From contig CALMZE010000048.1 in assembly GCA_937870585.1 (NCBI GenBank), forward strand, positions 1 to 64,000: DNA of 64,000 bases. The letters run 5' to 3'. The notes under the pieces were generated by a model, which was not told where the DNA came from, made no database searches, and saw only the letters and a program-made list of their open reading frames with translations. The translations under genes and the position numbers were made by a program. Positions 9,321 through 17,170 of this stretch are shown here, piece by piece (positions within the stretch are counted from its first letter, which is position 1; each line of letters opens with the position of its first letter). This stretch comes from an uncultured Sphingomonadales bacterium. GTDB lineage: Bacteria; Pseudomonadota; Alphaproteobacteria; Sphingomonadales; Sphingomonadaceae.

Positions 9321-9394
9321 ATTCGCTCCCGAAGCTGTCAAGGCTTTGCTCTATCGGCCAAGCCTCCGAAGTGCAATCAGGGCAACGCGCCTGA

Positions 9395-10081
9395 TCAGCG
9401 CTCGCTCAGATAATAACGATCCTTGGCGCTCAGATCGTCGGCCAGATCATAAACGATCGGCTGGCCAGTCGGGATTTCCAGCCCGGTGATTTCATCATCG
9501 GGAATGCCAGACAGATGTTTCACCAGCGCGCGCAGCGAATTGCCGTGCGCAGAGATGATGACGCGCTTGCCTGCCTTGAGTTCGGGCGCGATGCGGCTTT
9601 CCCAATAGGGCAGCACGCGGGCAATGGTGTCCTTCAGGCTTTCGGTCGCGGGCACGGTGATGCCGGCATAGCGGCGGTCCTTGGAGAGATCGAACTCGCT
9701 GCCCGGCTCCAGCGGGGGCGGCGCCACGTCAAAGCTGCGGCGCCAGATCTTGACCTGATCCTCGCCATGCTTGGCCGCTGTCTCTGCCTTGTCGAGCCCG
9801 GTCAGCCCGCCATAATGGCGTTCGTTCAGGCGATAATCTTTTTCGACCGGCAGCCAGAGGCGGCCCATTTCTTCAAGCGCGAGGTTCAGCGTCTTGATGG
9901 CGCGCGATTGCAGCGAGGTGAAGCAGGTGTCGAAATCGAGCCCCTTCTCCTTCATCAATTTGCCCGCCGCGCGCGCTTCAGCCACGCCCTTTTCCGTCAC
10001 ATCGACATCCCACCAGCCGGTGAAGCGGTTTTCCAGGTTCCAGGCGGACTGGCCATGGCGGATGAGAACGAGCGTGGGCAT
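9395..10081 (-). CDS. gpmA: 2,3-bisphosphoglycerate-dependent phosphoglycerate mutase
   Basis: A 228-residue glycolytic enzyme interconverting 3- and 2-phosphoglycerate through a phosphohistidine. The catalytic motif [20 protein letters not shown] is at residues 4-23. [16 protein letters not shown] and the second active-site histidine in [18 protein letters not shown] are present. The start at 10081 gives the standard [10 protein letters not shown]; a longer frame to 10123 adds only a non-conserved tail. It lies 74 bases upstream of purE on the same strand and may be co-transcribed with it. Confidence 0.95.
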   Translation of the reverse strand: MPTLVLIRHGQSAWNLENRFTGWWDVDVTEKGVAEARAAGKLMKEKGLDFDTCFTSLQSRAIKTLNLALEEMGRLWLPVEKDYRLNERHYGGLTGLDKAETAAKHGEDQVKIWRRSFDVAPPPLEPGSEFDLSKDRRYAGITVPATESLKDTIARVLPYWESRIAPELKAGKRVIISAHGNSLRALVKHLSGIPDDEITGLEIPTGQPIVYDLADDLSAKDRYYLSER

Positions 10082-10181
10082 GGGACGAGCCTTCTTCAAG
10101 CGTTGAACGGATGCGCGCGCCATAGGACAGGCAGGGGCGCGGGGGGAAGAGGTTTAGTTCGGTCAATCCAACCAAAACACC

Positions 10182-10294
10182 GTTCGCCCTGAGCTTGTCG
10201 CAGGGCTGCCCTTAAATTGACAACGCGGCGAAAGGAAAAGGCAGTGGTTGTTGCTCTGCAACGCCTTCGGCACCTACAAGCTCAGCACGAACAG
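10182..10294. repeat. Degenerate paired-hairpin repeat
   Basis: Arm 1 (GCCCT..AGGGC around GAGCTTGTCGC) is intact. Arm 2 is decayed or rearranged, with only CAAGCTCAGCACGAAC conserved at its outer end. The spacer is longer than in the other copies. It occupies the gap between gpmA and the ThDP enzyme gene. Confidence 0.7.
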
Positions 10295-10315
10295 AATTTG
10301 TGAAAATGGGGTGCA

Positions 10316-11878
10316 TCACACCACCACGGCTTCCACCAGCATCGGCCCCTGATGCGCAAACGCCTTGGCCAGTGTCGCCTCGAAATCGGCTGCCGATTCC
10401 GCCCGCACGGCTGTCAGGCCCTGCGCCTGTGCCAGTCCGACAAAATCGAGCCCCGGCAGCTGCGTGCCGTGCAGCTTTTGCAGGCCGAAATGTCGGCCGA
10501 ACACATGGAGCGCTTCATAGCGGCCATTATTGACGATCACGATGGTGAGATTCCTGAGGCCTAGTTGCGCAGCACTCCACAGGCTCTGGATGGCGTACAT
10601 CGAGGCCCCATCCCCAATCAGCGCAATCACGCGGTCATCGGGCCGCCCCAGCGCGACGCCCACGGCAGCGGGAAGGCCGTGGCCCAGCCCACCACTGGCG
10701 CAGGTATAGAAGCCATCGCGATCCAATATCGGCAGATGATCATGCATCGCCCCGCGCGAACTCGCGGCTTCTTCCACGATGACACTGCCTTTGGCGCGCG
10801 CGGCAGCCAGACGCTGCATCAGCACGGCATCGGTAAAGGGCGCATCGGGCAGACGCTCCGGCACGGGACGCGGCGCGGGCGCTGTGCGGGCGATAGGATT
10901 CGGCCCGGAGAGCAATTCGGCCAAAGCAGGCTTGAGGCTGGAGACGATGCCCAGCCCCACCGGCAGACGCGCCGCCATGGACGGATCATCGCCAATCTGA
11001 ACCAGCTTCGCGCCCTCGGGCAGATGTGGCCCCTCCCCTTCGGCGTGATAGGTGAAGGCGGGCGCGCCGAGCACCAGCACCAGATCCGCCCCCGCCAGAT
11101 CCGCAACAATCGATTCGCGGAATGCCGAGAAGAAGCCTTGAAACAATGGATGATCTTCGGGAAAGCCGTTTCGCGCCGCCAAGGGCGCAACCCAGACGCC
11201 CGCTTTGTGCCGTTCAGCAAGCGCAATCACCTCATCCCACGCATCGTCAATGGCTATCCCGGCCCCGACCACGAACACAGGCTTGCGCGCTGTGGCGAGA
11301 AGCTCTGCGGCTTCGGCAAGCAGCGCCGAATCACCCCGGACCTGTTGCGACGCGCGGCTGATGGAGAGCGGCGGGCAGGCCCGATCCCAATCATCAACCG
11401 GGATCGAAACGAATGTCGGGCCATAAGGTGGCTGCATCGCGACATGATAAGCACGCAGGATCGCGCCGGGCACATCCTCCGCCCGCGCAGGCTCGCACGC
11501 CCATTTTACATAGGGGCGCGGAAACTCCGTCGCGCGCTCGGCATGAAGGAAGGGCTCATAGGGCAGGATCGAGCGCGCCTGCTGCCCCGCTGTCACCACC
11601 AAGGGCGTCTGATTCTTGTAAGCGGTAAAGATATTGCCGAGCGCATGGCCAACGCCTGCCGCCGAATGAAGGTTGATCATCGCCGCGTTGCGGGTCGCCT
11701 GCGCATAGCCATCCGCCATGCCGACAACCACCGATTCCTGAAGGCCCAGCACATAGCGGAAATGATCGGGCAGATCGCGGAACATGGGCAACTCGGTCGA
11801 GCCCGGATTGCCGAAGATTGTCGTCATCCCCAGATGATCGAGCAGGGCAATCACTTCATCGCGCACGGTGCGGGTCAT
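10316..11878 (-). CDS. Benzoylformate decarboxylase-like ThDP enzyme
   Basis: A 520-residue thiamine-diphosphate enzyme. FGNPGSTELPMFRDLP contains Ser27, LGLQESVVVG contains Glu48 and MINLHSAAGVGHA contains His71. These correspond in position and context to the Ser26, Glu47 and His70 known for Pseudomonas putida benzoylformate decarboxylase, and a further histidine occurs in APAFTYHAEGEG, where the second active-site His lies. The C-terminal ThDP/Mg motif is LIGDGASMYAIQ..NN. It probably decarboxylates an aromatic 2-oxo acid, though acetolactate-synthase-like relatives are possible. ATG 11878 follows AAGGAG by 9 bases; the longer frame to 12130 overlaps sciP. No other mandelate-pathway gene is nearby. 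Confidence 0.8.
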   Translation of the reverse strand: MTRTVRDEVIALLDHLGMTTIFGNPGSTELPMFRDLPDHFRYVLGLQESVVVGMADGYAQATRNAAMINLHSAAGVGHALGNIFTAYKNQTPLVVTAGQQARSILPYEPFLHAERATEFPRPYVKWACEPARAEDVPGAILRAYHVAMQPPYGPTFVSIPVDDWDRACPPLSISRASQQVRGDSALLAEAAELLATARKPVFVVGAGIAIDDAWDEVIALAERHKAGVWVAPLAARNGFPEDHPLFQGFFSAFRESIVADLAGADLVLVLGAPAFTYHAEGEGPHLPEGAKLVQIGDDPSMAARLPVGLGIVSSLKPALAELLSGPNPIARTAPAPRPVPERLPDAPFTDAVLMQRLAAARAKGSVIVEEAASSRGAMHDHLPILDRDGFYTCASGGLGHGLPAAVGVALGRPDDRVIALIGDGASMYAIQSLWSAAQLGLRNLTIVIVNNGRYEALHVFGRHFGLQKLHGTQLPGLDFVGLAQAQGLTAVRAESAADFEATLAKAFAHQGPMLVEAVVV

Positions 11879-11931
11879 TCGGGGCTCTCCTTGTTCAGGC
11901 CCCTTTATCGCCCGCGCCGTGGAGGCACAAA

Positions 11932-11957
11932 GAAAAAGGCCCGGCTTGCGCCAGGCC
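11932..11957 (-). terminator. Rho-independent terminator of sciP
   Basis: On the minus strand, GGCCTGGC, a GCAA tetraloop and GCCGGGCC form an 8-bp stem (one T-G wobble) followed by TTTTT. It begins about 30 bases after the sciP stop, so it ends the sciP transcript before the ThDP gene. Confidence 0.8.
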
Positions 11958-11987
11958 CCTCTTATCTTTTCCGCGCTGTGCGCCAGA

Positions 11988-12287
11988 TCAGAAGCGTTGC
12001 TGCCGCTCATAGAGCGACTTGTAATGCTGGATGCGCGTGACCCGCAGGCCCGGCATTCCGGAGCGATCAACCGCGCGCTGCCAGCTGGCAAATTCCTCGA
12101 TGGTGAGGTTGTAGCGTTCGCACACCTCATCCACCGTCAGCAGCCCGCCATTCACGGCAGCGACGACTTCAGCCTTGCGCCGCACGACCCAGCGAGTCGT
12201 CTCCGGCGGAGGCAGGGTGTCCAGCGTCATGGCTTCGCCCAAGGGGCCAATCACGGTCGCGGGCCGGATTTTCTGGTTCTCGATCAT
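11988..12287 (-). CDS. sciP: CtrA inhibitor SciP (DUF1153)
   Basis: This 99-residue protein has RPATVIGPLGEAMTLDTLPP, then RWVVRRKAEVVAAVNGGLL and a helix-turn-helix-like segment VDEVCERYNLTIEEFASW ending in a basic tail. This is the whole-length pattern of SciP, the small protein that in Caulobacter binds the CtrA response regulator and blocks activation of its target promoters. Translation appears coupled: its ATG overlaps the stop of a 35-codon ORF (ATGA), and GAGG lies 5 bases upstream. A strong terminator follows. mipZ and divL, two more cell-cycle genes, lie 4 kb and 35 kb away. Confidence 0.93.
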   Translation of the reverse strand: MIENQKIRPATVIGPLGEAMTLDTLPPPETTRWVVRRKAEVVAAVNGGLLTVDEVCERYNLTIEEFASWQRAVDRSGMPGLRVTRIQHYKSLYERQQRF

Positions 12288-12391
12288 TCGTGCCTCAACT
12301 GAATGGGGGACAGCCCCGTTTCCAATGAATGACGGCTTAACCGACCGGACTTGAAGGAACGCTGAAATGCCAAGGTAAACAAGATGGTCAT
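12284..12391 (-). CDS. Possible 35-aa coupling ORF ahead of sciP
   Basis: This short frame begins MTILFTLAFQRSFKSG and ends LSPIQLRHE. Its ATG overlaps the stop of the 94-aa ORF upstream (ATGA at 12388-12391) and its stop overlaps the sciP ATG (ATGA at 12284-12287). GGGAG lies 8 bases before the start. The double overlap favours translation, either as a real microprotein or as a coupling device that sets SciP output. The sequence has no recognisable domain, and chance cannot be excluded from one genome. Confidence 0.4.
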   Translation of the reverse strand: MTILFTLAFQRSFKSGRLSRHSLETGLSPIQLRHE

Positions 12392-12672
12392 AATCCTTGC
12401 TCCCGCGTCAACAGGCGGGCTGCAACGGCTGCATGAAAGCTGCCCGCCACATGCGCCGCGCCCGCAAAACCGGGATTTTCATTCTGGAAAAGCGAAAGGA
12501 CATTGGCAGTTGCGTCGCCAGAAGCAGGCAAAGTGTTTCGCACCATTGCCATGGCGAGCGCCGTAGGCAGCATCGCCTGACGTGCCACAATCGCAGCACG
12601 CAGGGACTCAAAGTCCGGACGCCGCGCAGACGCCCGCCTTGTGCCCATTTTCTGAAAACTGCTCATATCCAT
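12388..12672 (-). CDS. Hypothetical 94-aa protein upstream of sciP
   Basis: The frame from ATG 12672 gives MDMSSFQKMGTRRASARRPD, followed by a helical segment (SLRAAIVARQAMLPTALAMAMV) and an Ala-rich C-terminus ending LLTREQGL. Codon use looks normal for the window. No family is recognised. It may be the first gene of a small operon with the 35-codon ORF and sciP, since each stop overlaps the next start. The Shine-Dalgarno region is weak, and ATG 12666 is an alternative start. A longer frame to 12807 exists without a better start. Confidence 0.5.
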   Translation of the reverse strand: MDMSSFQKMGTRRASARRPDFESLRAAIVARQAMLPTALAMAMVRNTLPASGDATANVLSLFQNENPGFAGAAHVAGSFHAAVAARLLTREQGL

Positions 12673-12846
12673 GCCAAGGCTTCTGGCAGAAAAGACTGAA
12701 CAGGCCGTAAAGCATGAATTGCGCTGGAAATTTCGGCAAGGACTGCCCGCAGCGCGATATGAGTTTATTGGGTTCTGCGCCGCTTGCCGCCTTTGATCGG
12801 CCAGCACGTCTGGCGGATCTCAGGCGGCGCGGTCAATCTGCTCCCA

Positions 12847-13002
12847 TCAATGGAGCAGCATTTCCTCCTTTACACGGAGCTTCTGCTTCTTGAGGGAGGA
12901 GAGCATCACATCGTCTGGATGCGGGCGATGCCCCTCTTCTTCAATCAGTCGGTCAAGTTCGGCATGGCGCGCTTCAAGTGCGTGGAAACGTGATGTATCC
13001 AT
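12847..13002 (-). CDS. YdcH-family (DUF465) small protein
   Basis: A 51-residue protein read as MDTSRFHALEARHAELDR, then IEEEGHRPHPDDVMLSSLK and KKQKLRVKEEMLLH. YdcH proteins are short helical hairpins with a first helix ending near HAELD, a variable turn, and a second helix KKxKLxxKDEI, all of which appear here. AAGGAG lies 8 bases before the ATG. Its function is unknown. It is divergent from a second YdcH-type gene at 13140, with a 15-base perfect palindrome directly upstream of its ribosome-binding site. Confidence 0.75.
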   Translation of the reverse strand: MDTSRFHALEARHAELDRLIEEEGHRPHPDDVMLSSLKKQKLRVKEEMLLH

Positions 13003-13016
13003 AGTCCATTCTCCTT

Positions 13017-13031
13017 ACGTCGATTCGACGT
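13017..13031. promoter_or_regulatory. 15-bp perfect palindrome between divergent YdcH genes
   Basis: ACGTCGATTCGACGT is perfectly symmetrical around its central base. On the minus strand it abuts AAGGAG, so it could fold over the ribosome-binding site in mRNA or act as a DNA operator between the two divergent genes. No ligand is known. Confidence 0.45.
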
Positions 13032-13139
13032 AGAGAGTAGATCATGATTGATCTGGCTTGTCTGCCATCAAAGAGTCATAATTGCGCCGAAAGGATGTTG
13101 GATGCGATCAATCGTTTGGACGGCAGAGCGGAGCCCAGA

Positions 13140-13337
13140 ATGAACGATTTTTCCGTTCAGGCCCGATTGGCCGAATTGCGACAGGAGCATCGCGATCTCG
13201 ACGCGGCGATTGCAGCGCTGGTGGCCTCGGGCGATATGGATCAACTCCGCATGGCGCGGCTCAAGCGGCAGAAATTGCGTCTGAAGGACGAGATTTCGGC
13301 GTGGGAACGCCAGCTCGTGCCCGATATTATCGCATGA
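13140..13337 (+). CDS. YdcH-family (DUF465) protein
   Basis: A 65-residue protein, MNDFSVQARLAELRQEHRDL then DAAIAALVASGDMDQLRM and ARLKRQKLRLKDEISAWE. This matches the two-helix YdcH pattern closely, with the invariant KRQKLxLKDEI second helix. ATG 13140 is selected because GGAG lies 7 bases upstream; the frame is open from 13044, but that extension does not resemble the family. The gene is divergent from another YdcH protein and about 80 bases upstream of a DUF1465 gene on the same strand, so those two may form an operon. Confidence 0.88.
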   Translation: MNDFSVQARLAELRQEHRDLDAAIAALVASGDMDQLRMARLKRQKLRLKDEISAWERQLVPDIIA

Positions 13338-13416
13338 TAGCAACAGCATCCGGCGCGCGGGGCATTTACCCTGATTGCCGGTATGCGCCATGCCCGCACC
13401 ATGGCAAGGCGCACAG

Positions 13417-13872
13417 ATGATCAGCGCCCAACCTGAAAGCCCCCTGGCCCGGCGGCTTGTCTCCTCCCTTTATGTGGAGGCGATGCTTCTGTCTGACGAG
13501 GCGCGATCCTATTTCGATGGCTATGGTCGTGCAGACCGCGCCACGATGGACCCTGTGGAGCGCGTTTATCTCAGCTGCGAATCGCTGAAGGTGACGACGC
13601 GGCTGATGCACATCATCGCCTGGCTTCTGGTGCAGCGCGGCCTGCTCAACGGCGACACGCCCGAAGCGCTGCCGATGCGGCTGGGCCATGCAGATCACAG
13701 CGATCCCGCCGGGCTGATCGGCCTGCCCGCCGCCGCCCGCGCGATTATCCGTTCCAGCGTCGATCTCTATCGTCGGGTCGGTCTGCTGGATGCGGATCTC
13801 AACGGAAAGGTCAGCGTGGAAACCCTCTCCCCTGCCCTTGCTCTCCAGCAAAGCCTCGCCAGCGCGTTTTAG
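13417..13872 (+). CDS. DUF1465 family protein
   Basis: A 151-residue helical protein: LARRLVSSLYVEAMLLSDEA, then FDGYGRADRATMDPVERVYL, CESLKVTTRLMHIIAWLLVQ and RAIIRSSVDLYRRVGLLDAD. These blocks are the DUF1465 pattern, an alphaproteobacteria-restricted family of unknown function. The start at 13417 has AAGG 8 bases upstream, and the segment before it (from 13375) is not conserved-looking. Its neighbours are two YdcH genes and sciP. Confidence 0.85.
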   Translation: MISAQPESPLARRLVSSLYVEAMLLSDEARSYFDGYGRADRATMDPVERVYLSCESLKVTTRLMHIIAWLLVQRGLLNGDTPEALPMRLGHADHSDPAGLIGLPAAARAIIRSSVDLYRRVGLLDADLNGKVSVETLSPALALQQSLASAF

Positions 13873-14069
13873 AGCTGCCCGATCCCTGCATGTGTTGGTA
13901 CATCAGCCATGCACAGCTGGAGCGATGGGCTCAGGGCCACGCTTTTTTATGAAACCCACCGGCAACCCCGACGCGCACCGCTAAACCTCTCAAATCCGAT
14001 TGAATTGTGAGCCGTTCAGCAGCCTGTTAAGGCGGATGCGGATTCAACAATTGCGCGCTTTATCAGCCT

Positions 14070-14477
14070 ATGGACAGCCTTCCCCAAACCTACCGCACCA
14101 CAATTGCGCCAAACTCCGTGGATTTCGACGAACTCGGCCATGTAAACAATGCCGTTTGGGTGCGCTGGATTCAGGACGTGGCAACCGCGCACTGGATGGC
14201 CGTGGCTACGCCTGCACAGATCGACACCTATGTCTGGGTCGTCACACGGCACGAGATTGACTATGCCGCCAATGTCGGCCCCGGTGTGGCTGTCCATGCG
14301 CGCACATGGATCAGCGATGCCCCCAAAGGCGCGCGCTATGACCGGAATATGGAGTTCACCGACGAAGCTGGACGGGTTCTGGTGAAGTCCGTCACGACAT
14401 GGGCGCTGATTGACCGTGCCAAAGGGCGCATCGTGCGGGTTCCACCGGAAATTCCTGCGCGGTTCGGGGTGGTTTAG
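14070..14477 (+). CDS. Acyl-CoA thioesterase (4HBT hotdog family)
   Basis: A 135-residue single hotdog domain. The signature VDFDELGHVNNAVWVRWIQD (about residues 18-37) has the catalytic aspartate and the long central helix of the 4-hydroxybenzoyl-CoA thioesterase/YbgC group. The sheet strands HEIDYAANVGPGVAVHARTW and RVLVKSVTTWALID follow. It hydrolyses an acyl-CoA thioester in the cytosol; the acyl group is not predictable. The gene stands alone, with a repeat element after it. Confidence 0.88.
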   Translation: MDSLPQTYRTTIAPNSVDFDELGHVNNAVWVRWIQDVATAHWMAVATPAQIDTYVWVVTRHEIDYAANVGPGVAVHARTWISDAPKGARYDRNMEFTDEAGRVLVKSVTTWALIDRAKGRIVRVPPEIPARFGVV

Positions 14478-14504
14478 TCGCTAGCGAGCCAAACTCTCAA
14501 CATG

Positions 14505-14589
14505 GTTCTCCGGCGAAGGCCGGAGTCCAGAGGAGGCTTGTGAAGCGTGCCTGTTCAACGTCGCCGAGCTCCAGCCTTCGCCGGAGAAC
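14505..14589. repeat. Inverted repeat with GTTCTCCGGCGAAGG arms
   Basis: The arms GTTCTCCGGCGAAGGCCGG and its complement flank about 45 bases. Each arm also contains a small hairpin (CCGGCGAAGGCCGG). This repeat type differs from the other families here. It separates a plus-strand and a minus-strand gene that converge. Confidence 0.85.
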
Positions 14590-14618
14590 AACGAGAGTTG
14601 GCGACGGAAAACAGCCCT

Positions 14619-15371
14619 TCAAACCTTTATCTTGGTGTGCCGAAGCCCCGAAATCCCAAAGAGATAAGGCACATCATCCGACATGGAGAGCACCACGGTC
14701 TCTTTCTTGTTGGACGAATAGTTAAGCCCGCCATGCGCCGCGTTTTCCGCGTCCAGCTTGGCATCAAACCCGGCCTCAAACACAGTTTTCATATTGACGG
14801 TGATTTCCAGATTGCGCGCCACCAATATGCGCTCAACAATCATCATGTCCTTGTCGAAAAAGCCGCTTGAATAATCATCGGCGTGCGCGCGGATCTTGCG
14901 CAGCCCATCCTTGAGATACCCCGTCCGCAAATCGCGCACGAACGAGCCTTCGCCAAAGCTGATGTCGATTGTCTTGATCTTCTTGTAATCAATCTTGAGT
15001 CCGGCAGAGACGGGGGCGCCAGGGAACGTCCCCTCCCCTTCAATCCCGAACTTTTTGAGCCCCTTGAAGCTGCGTTTGACGCCCGGAAGCATCTCTTCCG
15101 AATAGAGCGCCTCGACAGGCTCACCCGCTATTTGTGCCAACTGCTTCGCCGCAAGCATCGGCGCATATTCGCTGTTCGGCTCCGGGCATTCCTTATCGAA
15201 TGCGCCAAGCAGGCCGCCATAATCGATCTTCTTCACGAATGACCCGATCAGGCTTAGCGCTTCGTCTCCGGGCTGGGCGCGCTTGGGAATTTTGAGAAAG
15301 AAGAGCGGACCGGCCCCTTCCAGCGTTCCGCCCCCGAAATACCAGTCTTTGCGGTTGCCATCACCCATCAT
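14619..15371 (-). CDS. Orphan 250-aa protein, gasdermin-like layout (tentative)
   Basis: No signal peptide or membrane helix is visible. GPLFFLKIPKRAQPGDEALS is followed by IGSFVKKIDYGGLLGAF, a helical middle, then a beta-rich region SAGLKIDYKKIKTIDISFGE, MMIVERILVARNLEITVNMK and SNKKETVVLSMSDDVPYLFG near the C-terminus. The order, including a late P-x-x-FG-hydrophobic strand followed by a short tail, resembles what I remember of bacterial gasdermins (250-270 residues, cleaved by a partner protease to form pores). That similarity is from memory, and the usual neighbouring protease is absent. A plain hypothetical protein is the safe call. GGAGGA lies 5 bases before the start. Confidence 0.7.
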   Translation of the reverse strand: MMGDGNRKDWYFGGGTLEGAGPLFFLKIPKRAQPGDEALSLIGSFVKKIDYGGLLGAFDKECPEPNSEYAPMLAAKQLAQIAGEPVEALYSEEMLPGVKRSFKGLKKFGIEGEGTFPGAPVSAGLKIDYKKIKTIDISFGEGSFVRDLRTGYLKDGLRKIRAHADDYSSGFFDKDMMIVERILVARNLEITVNMKTVFEAGFDAKLDAENAAHGGLNYSSNKKETVVLSMSDDVPYLFGISGLRHTKIKV

Positions 15372-15433
15372 CCGGTCCTCCTCATGGGGTGGAGGCTAGG
15401 ACGGGATGGGAAGCGCCGCAATCCCCCATGATG

Positions 15434-16285
15434 TCAGCCGCTGACCGGTGAGACGCCCCAATTGTCGATCAGTCGAGCCTTGCCGAGCCGTGCCGCAACA
15501 AACAGCCGCGCCGGGCGGTCAAGTATAGTCATATCCCGCAAATCCTCAGCCCCGCACAGCGCCACATAATCAGGCTGATGAAAGCCTGCTGCAACGAGAG
15601 CCAATCGCACGGCGTCCAACGCGCTCGCCACCGCGCCACCGGCCTCTATGTCCGCCTTGGCCGCAGCTATCGCCTTGGGCAACGCGGATGCGGATGCGCG
15701 CTCCTGCGCCGTCAGATATGCATTGCGCGATGAGAGAGCGAGGCCATCCGCTTCCCGAACAGTCGGCACGCCAACCACATCCACACCAATATCCAGATCC
15801 GCGCTCATGCGGCGGATTATGGCGAGCTGCTGCCAGTCCTTCTCTCCAAACAGGGCCACATCCGGCCGCACCTGATTGAAAAGTTTGGAGACCACAGTCG
15901 CTACGCCATCGAAATGGCCCGGTCGCGCTGCGCCACACAGGCCATCGCCCAAGCCGGCAACCGAAACATTGGTGGCATAGCCCGCCGGATACATGGCGGG
16001 GACGCCCGGCATCCACAGCAACGAGACGCCGTGCTTCACCAGCAGCGCCATGTCCTTCTCGGCAGGGCGCGGATAGGCATCAAAATCTTCATTGGGGCCA
16101 AACTGGCGTGGATTAACGAAGATCGAGACCGCCACATGATCGGCGTGGCGCTTGGCCTCTTCCACCAAAGTCATATGCCCATCGTGCAGCGCGCCCATGG
16201 TGGGCACCAGCGCCAGCCGCGCACCGCCTTCACGCAAGGCAGAGGTCGCAGCGCGCAAGGCGGGAACATCGTGAACGGTTTGCAT
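15434..16285 (-). CDS. panC: Pantothenate synthetase PanC
   Basis: A 283-residue cytosolic enzyme condensing pantoate and beta-alanine with ATP. It has LVPTMGALHDGHMTLVEEA with the HIGH-like signature, IFVNPRQFGPNEDFDAYPR, FGEKDWQQLAIIRRM and the substrate-binding segment VREADGLALSSRNAYLT. ATG 16285 gives the family length; two upstream in-frame starts (16315, 16342) would add a tail without similarity. It is divergent from mipZ, an arrangement I recall from Caulobacter. Confidence 0.95.
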   Translation of the reverse strand: MQTVHDVPALRAATSALREGGARLALVPTMGALHDGHMTLVEEAKRHADHVAVSIFVNPRQFGPNEDFDAYPRPAEKDMALLVKHGVSLLWMPGVPAMYPAGYATNVSVAGLGDGLCGAARPGHFDGVATVVSKLFNQVRPDVALFGEKDWQQLAIIRRMSADLDIGVDVVGVPTVREADGLALSSRNAYLTAQERASASALPKAIAAAKADIEAGGAVASALDAVRLALVAAGFHQPDYVALCGAEDLRDMTILDRPARLFVAARLGKARLIDNWGVSPVSG

Positions 16286-16366
16286 GGGGCGAAGGGCTCC
16301 GTTATGAAAAGACATTCCCGAACTGAAGCGGGGTAGAATCACTCAATCGGGATAAGACGCGCCATC

Positions 16367-17170
16367 ATGTCGGGCAAGCCAGTGCATATTGTCGTTTTCG
16401 CAAACGAAAAGGGGGGGACGGGCAAGTCCACCACGGCTGTCCATCTGGCGGTGGCGTTGGCGCAGACCAACCATGCCGTGGGTTGCATTGATCTGGACCA
16501 CCGTCAGCGCACCATGGCGCGCTATCTCGAAAATCGCGAAGGCACATCGCGGCGCGAAAATGCACATTTGCCGACGCCTGCCTACTCAACGCTCACGCAT
16601 CCGGCAGAGGCTGCGCTGGAGCAGGAAATCGCACGGATGGCAGCGATTTCGGATTTCATCATTATCGACACACCGGGCCGTGACGACCCCATCACCCGCG
16701 CCGCCATTGCCCGGGCGGACACCATCGTGACCCCGATGAATGACAGTTTCGTCGATCTCGATCTGATCGGGCAGGTTGACGCCGATACCTATAAGGTGAA
16801 GCGCCCCAGTTTCTATGCGGAGCTCATCTGGGATCTGCGCAAGGAACGCGGGAAACGCGACGGCGGCACGGTCGATTGGGTTGTGATGCGCAACCGTATG
16901 CAGCACATCGAAGCGAACAACATGCGCCGCGTCGGCAAGGCGATGGATGAGCTCTCCAAGCGCACCGGCTTCCGCGTGGTGCCTGGCCTTGGCGAACGCG
17001 TCATCTACCGCGAGCTCTTCCCCAAGGGCCTGACCCTGCTGGACAGGGATGCGATTGGCGGGCTGGGCATCAGCCACATTGCCGCGCGTCAGGAATTGCG
17101 CGAGTTGGTGGCCGCACTTGGCCTGCCGACCAAGGATGCTGCCCAAGCTGAATTCGAGTTTGCGCAGTGA
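16367..17170 (+). CDS. mipZ: Division-plane positioning ATPase MipZ
   Basis: A 267-residue ParA/MinD-type ATPase. The deviant Walker A FANEKGGTGKSTTAVHLA is at residues 11-28. CIDLDHRQRTMARYLENR, FIIIDTPGRDDPITRAAI and TPMNDSFVDLDLIGQVD are MipZ-specific blocks. MipZ forms a gradient from ParB-bound poles and inhibits FtsZ polymerisation so that division occurs at midcell. Its 3' end overlaps the GTG start of a J-domain gene by 4 bases. Next to panC the gene order is as expected in alphaproteobacteria. Confidence 0.95.
   Translation: MSGKPVHIVVFANEKGGTGKSTTAVHLAVALAQTNHAVGCIDLDHRQRTMARYLENREGTSRRENAHLPTPAYSTLTHPAEAALEQEIARMAAISDFIIIDTPGRDDPITRAAIARADTIVTPMNDSFVDLDLIGQVDADTYKVKRPSFYAELIWDLRKERGKRDGGTVDWVVMRNRMQHIEANNMRRVGKAMDELSKRTGFRVVPGLGERVIYRELFPKGLTLLDRDAIGGLGISHIAARQELRELVAALGLPTKDAAQAEFEFAQ

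Noticed and set aside
10565..12040. Long plus-strand open frame opposite the ThDP enzyme
   Set aside because: It is a high-GC antisense shadow: composition is Arg/Gly/His rich and no motif is present, while the minus strand encodes a clear enzyme.
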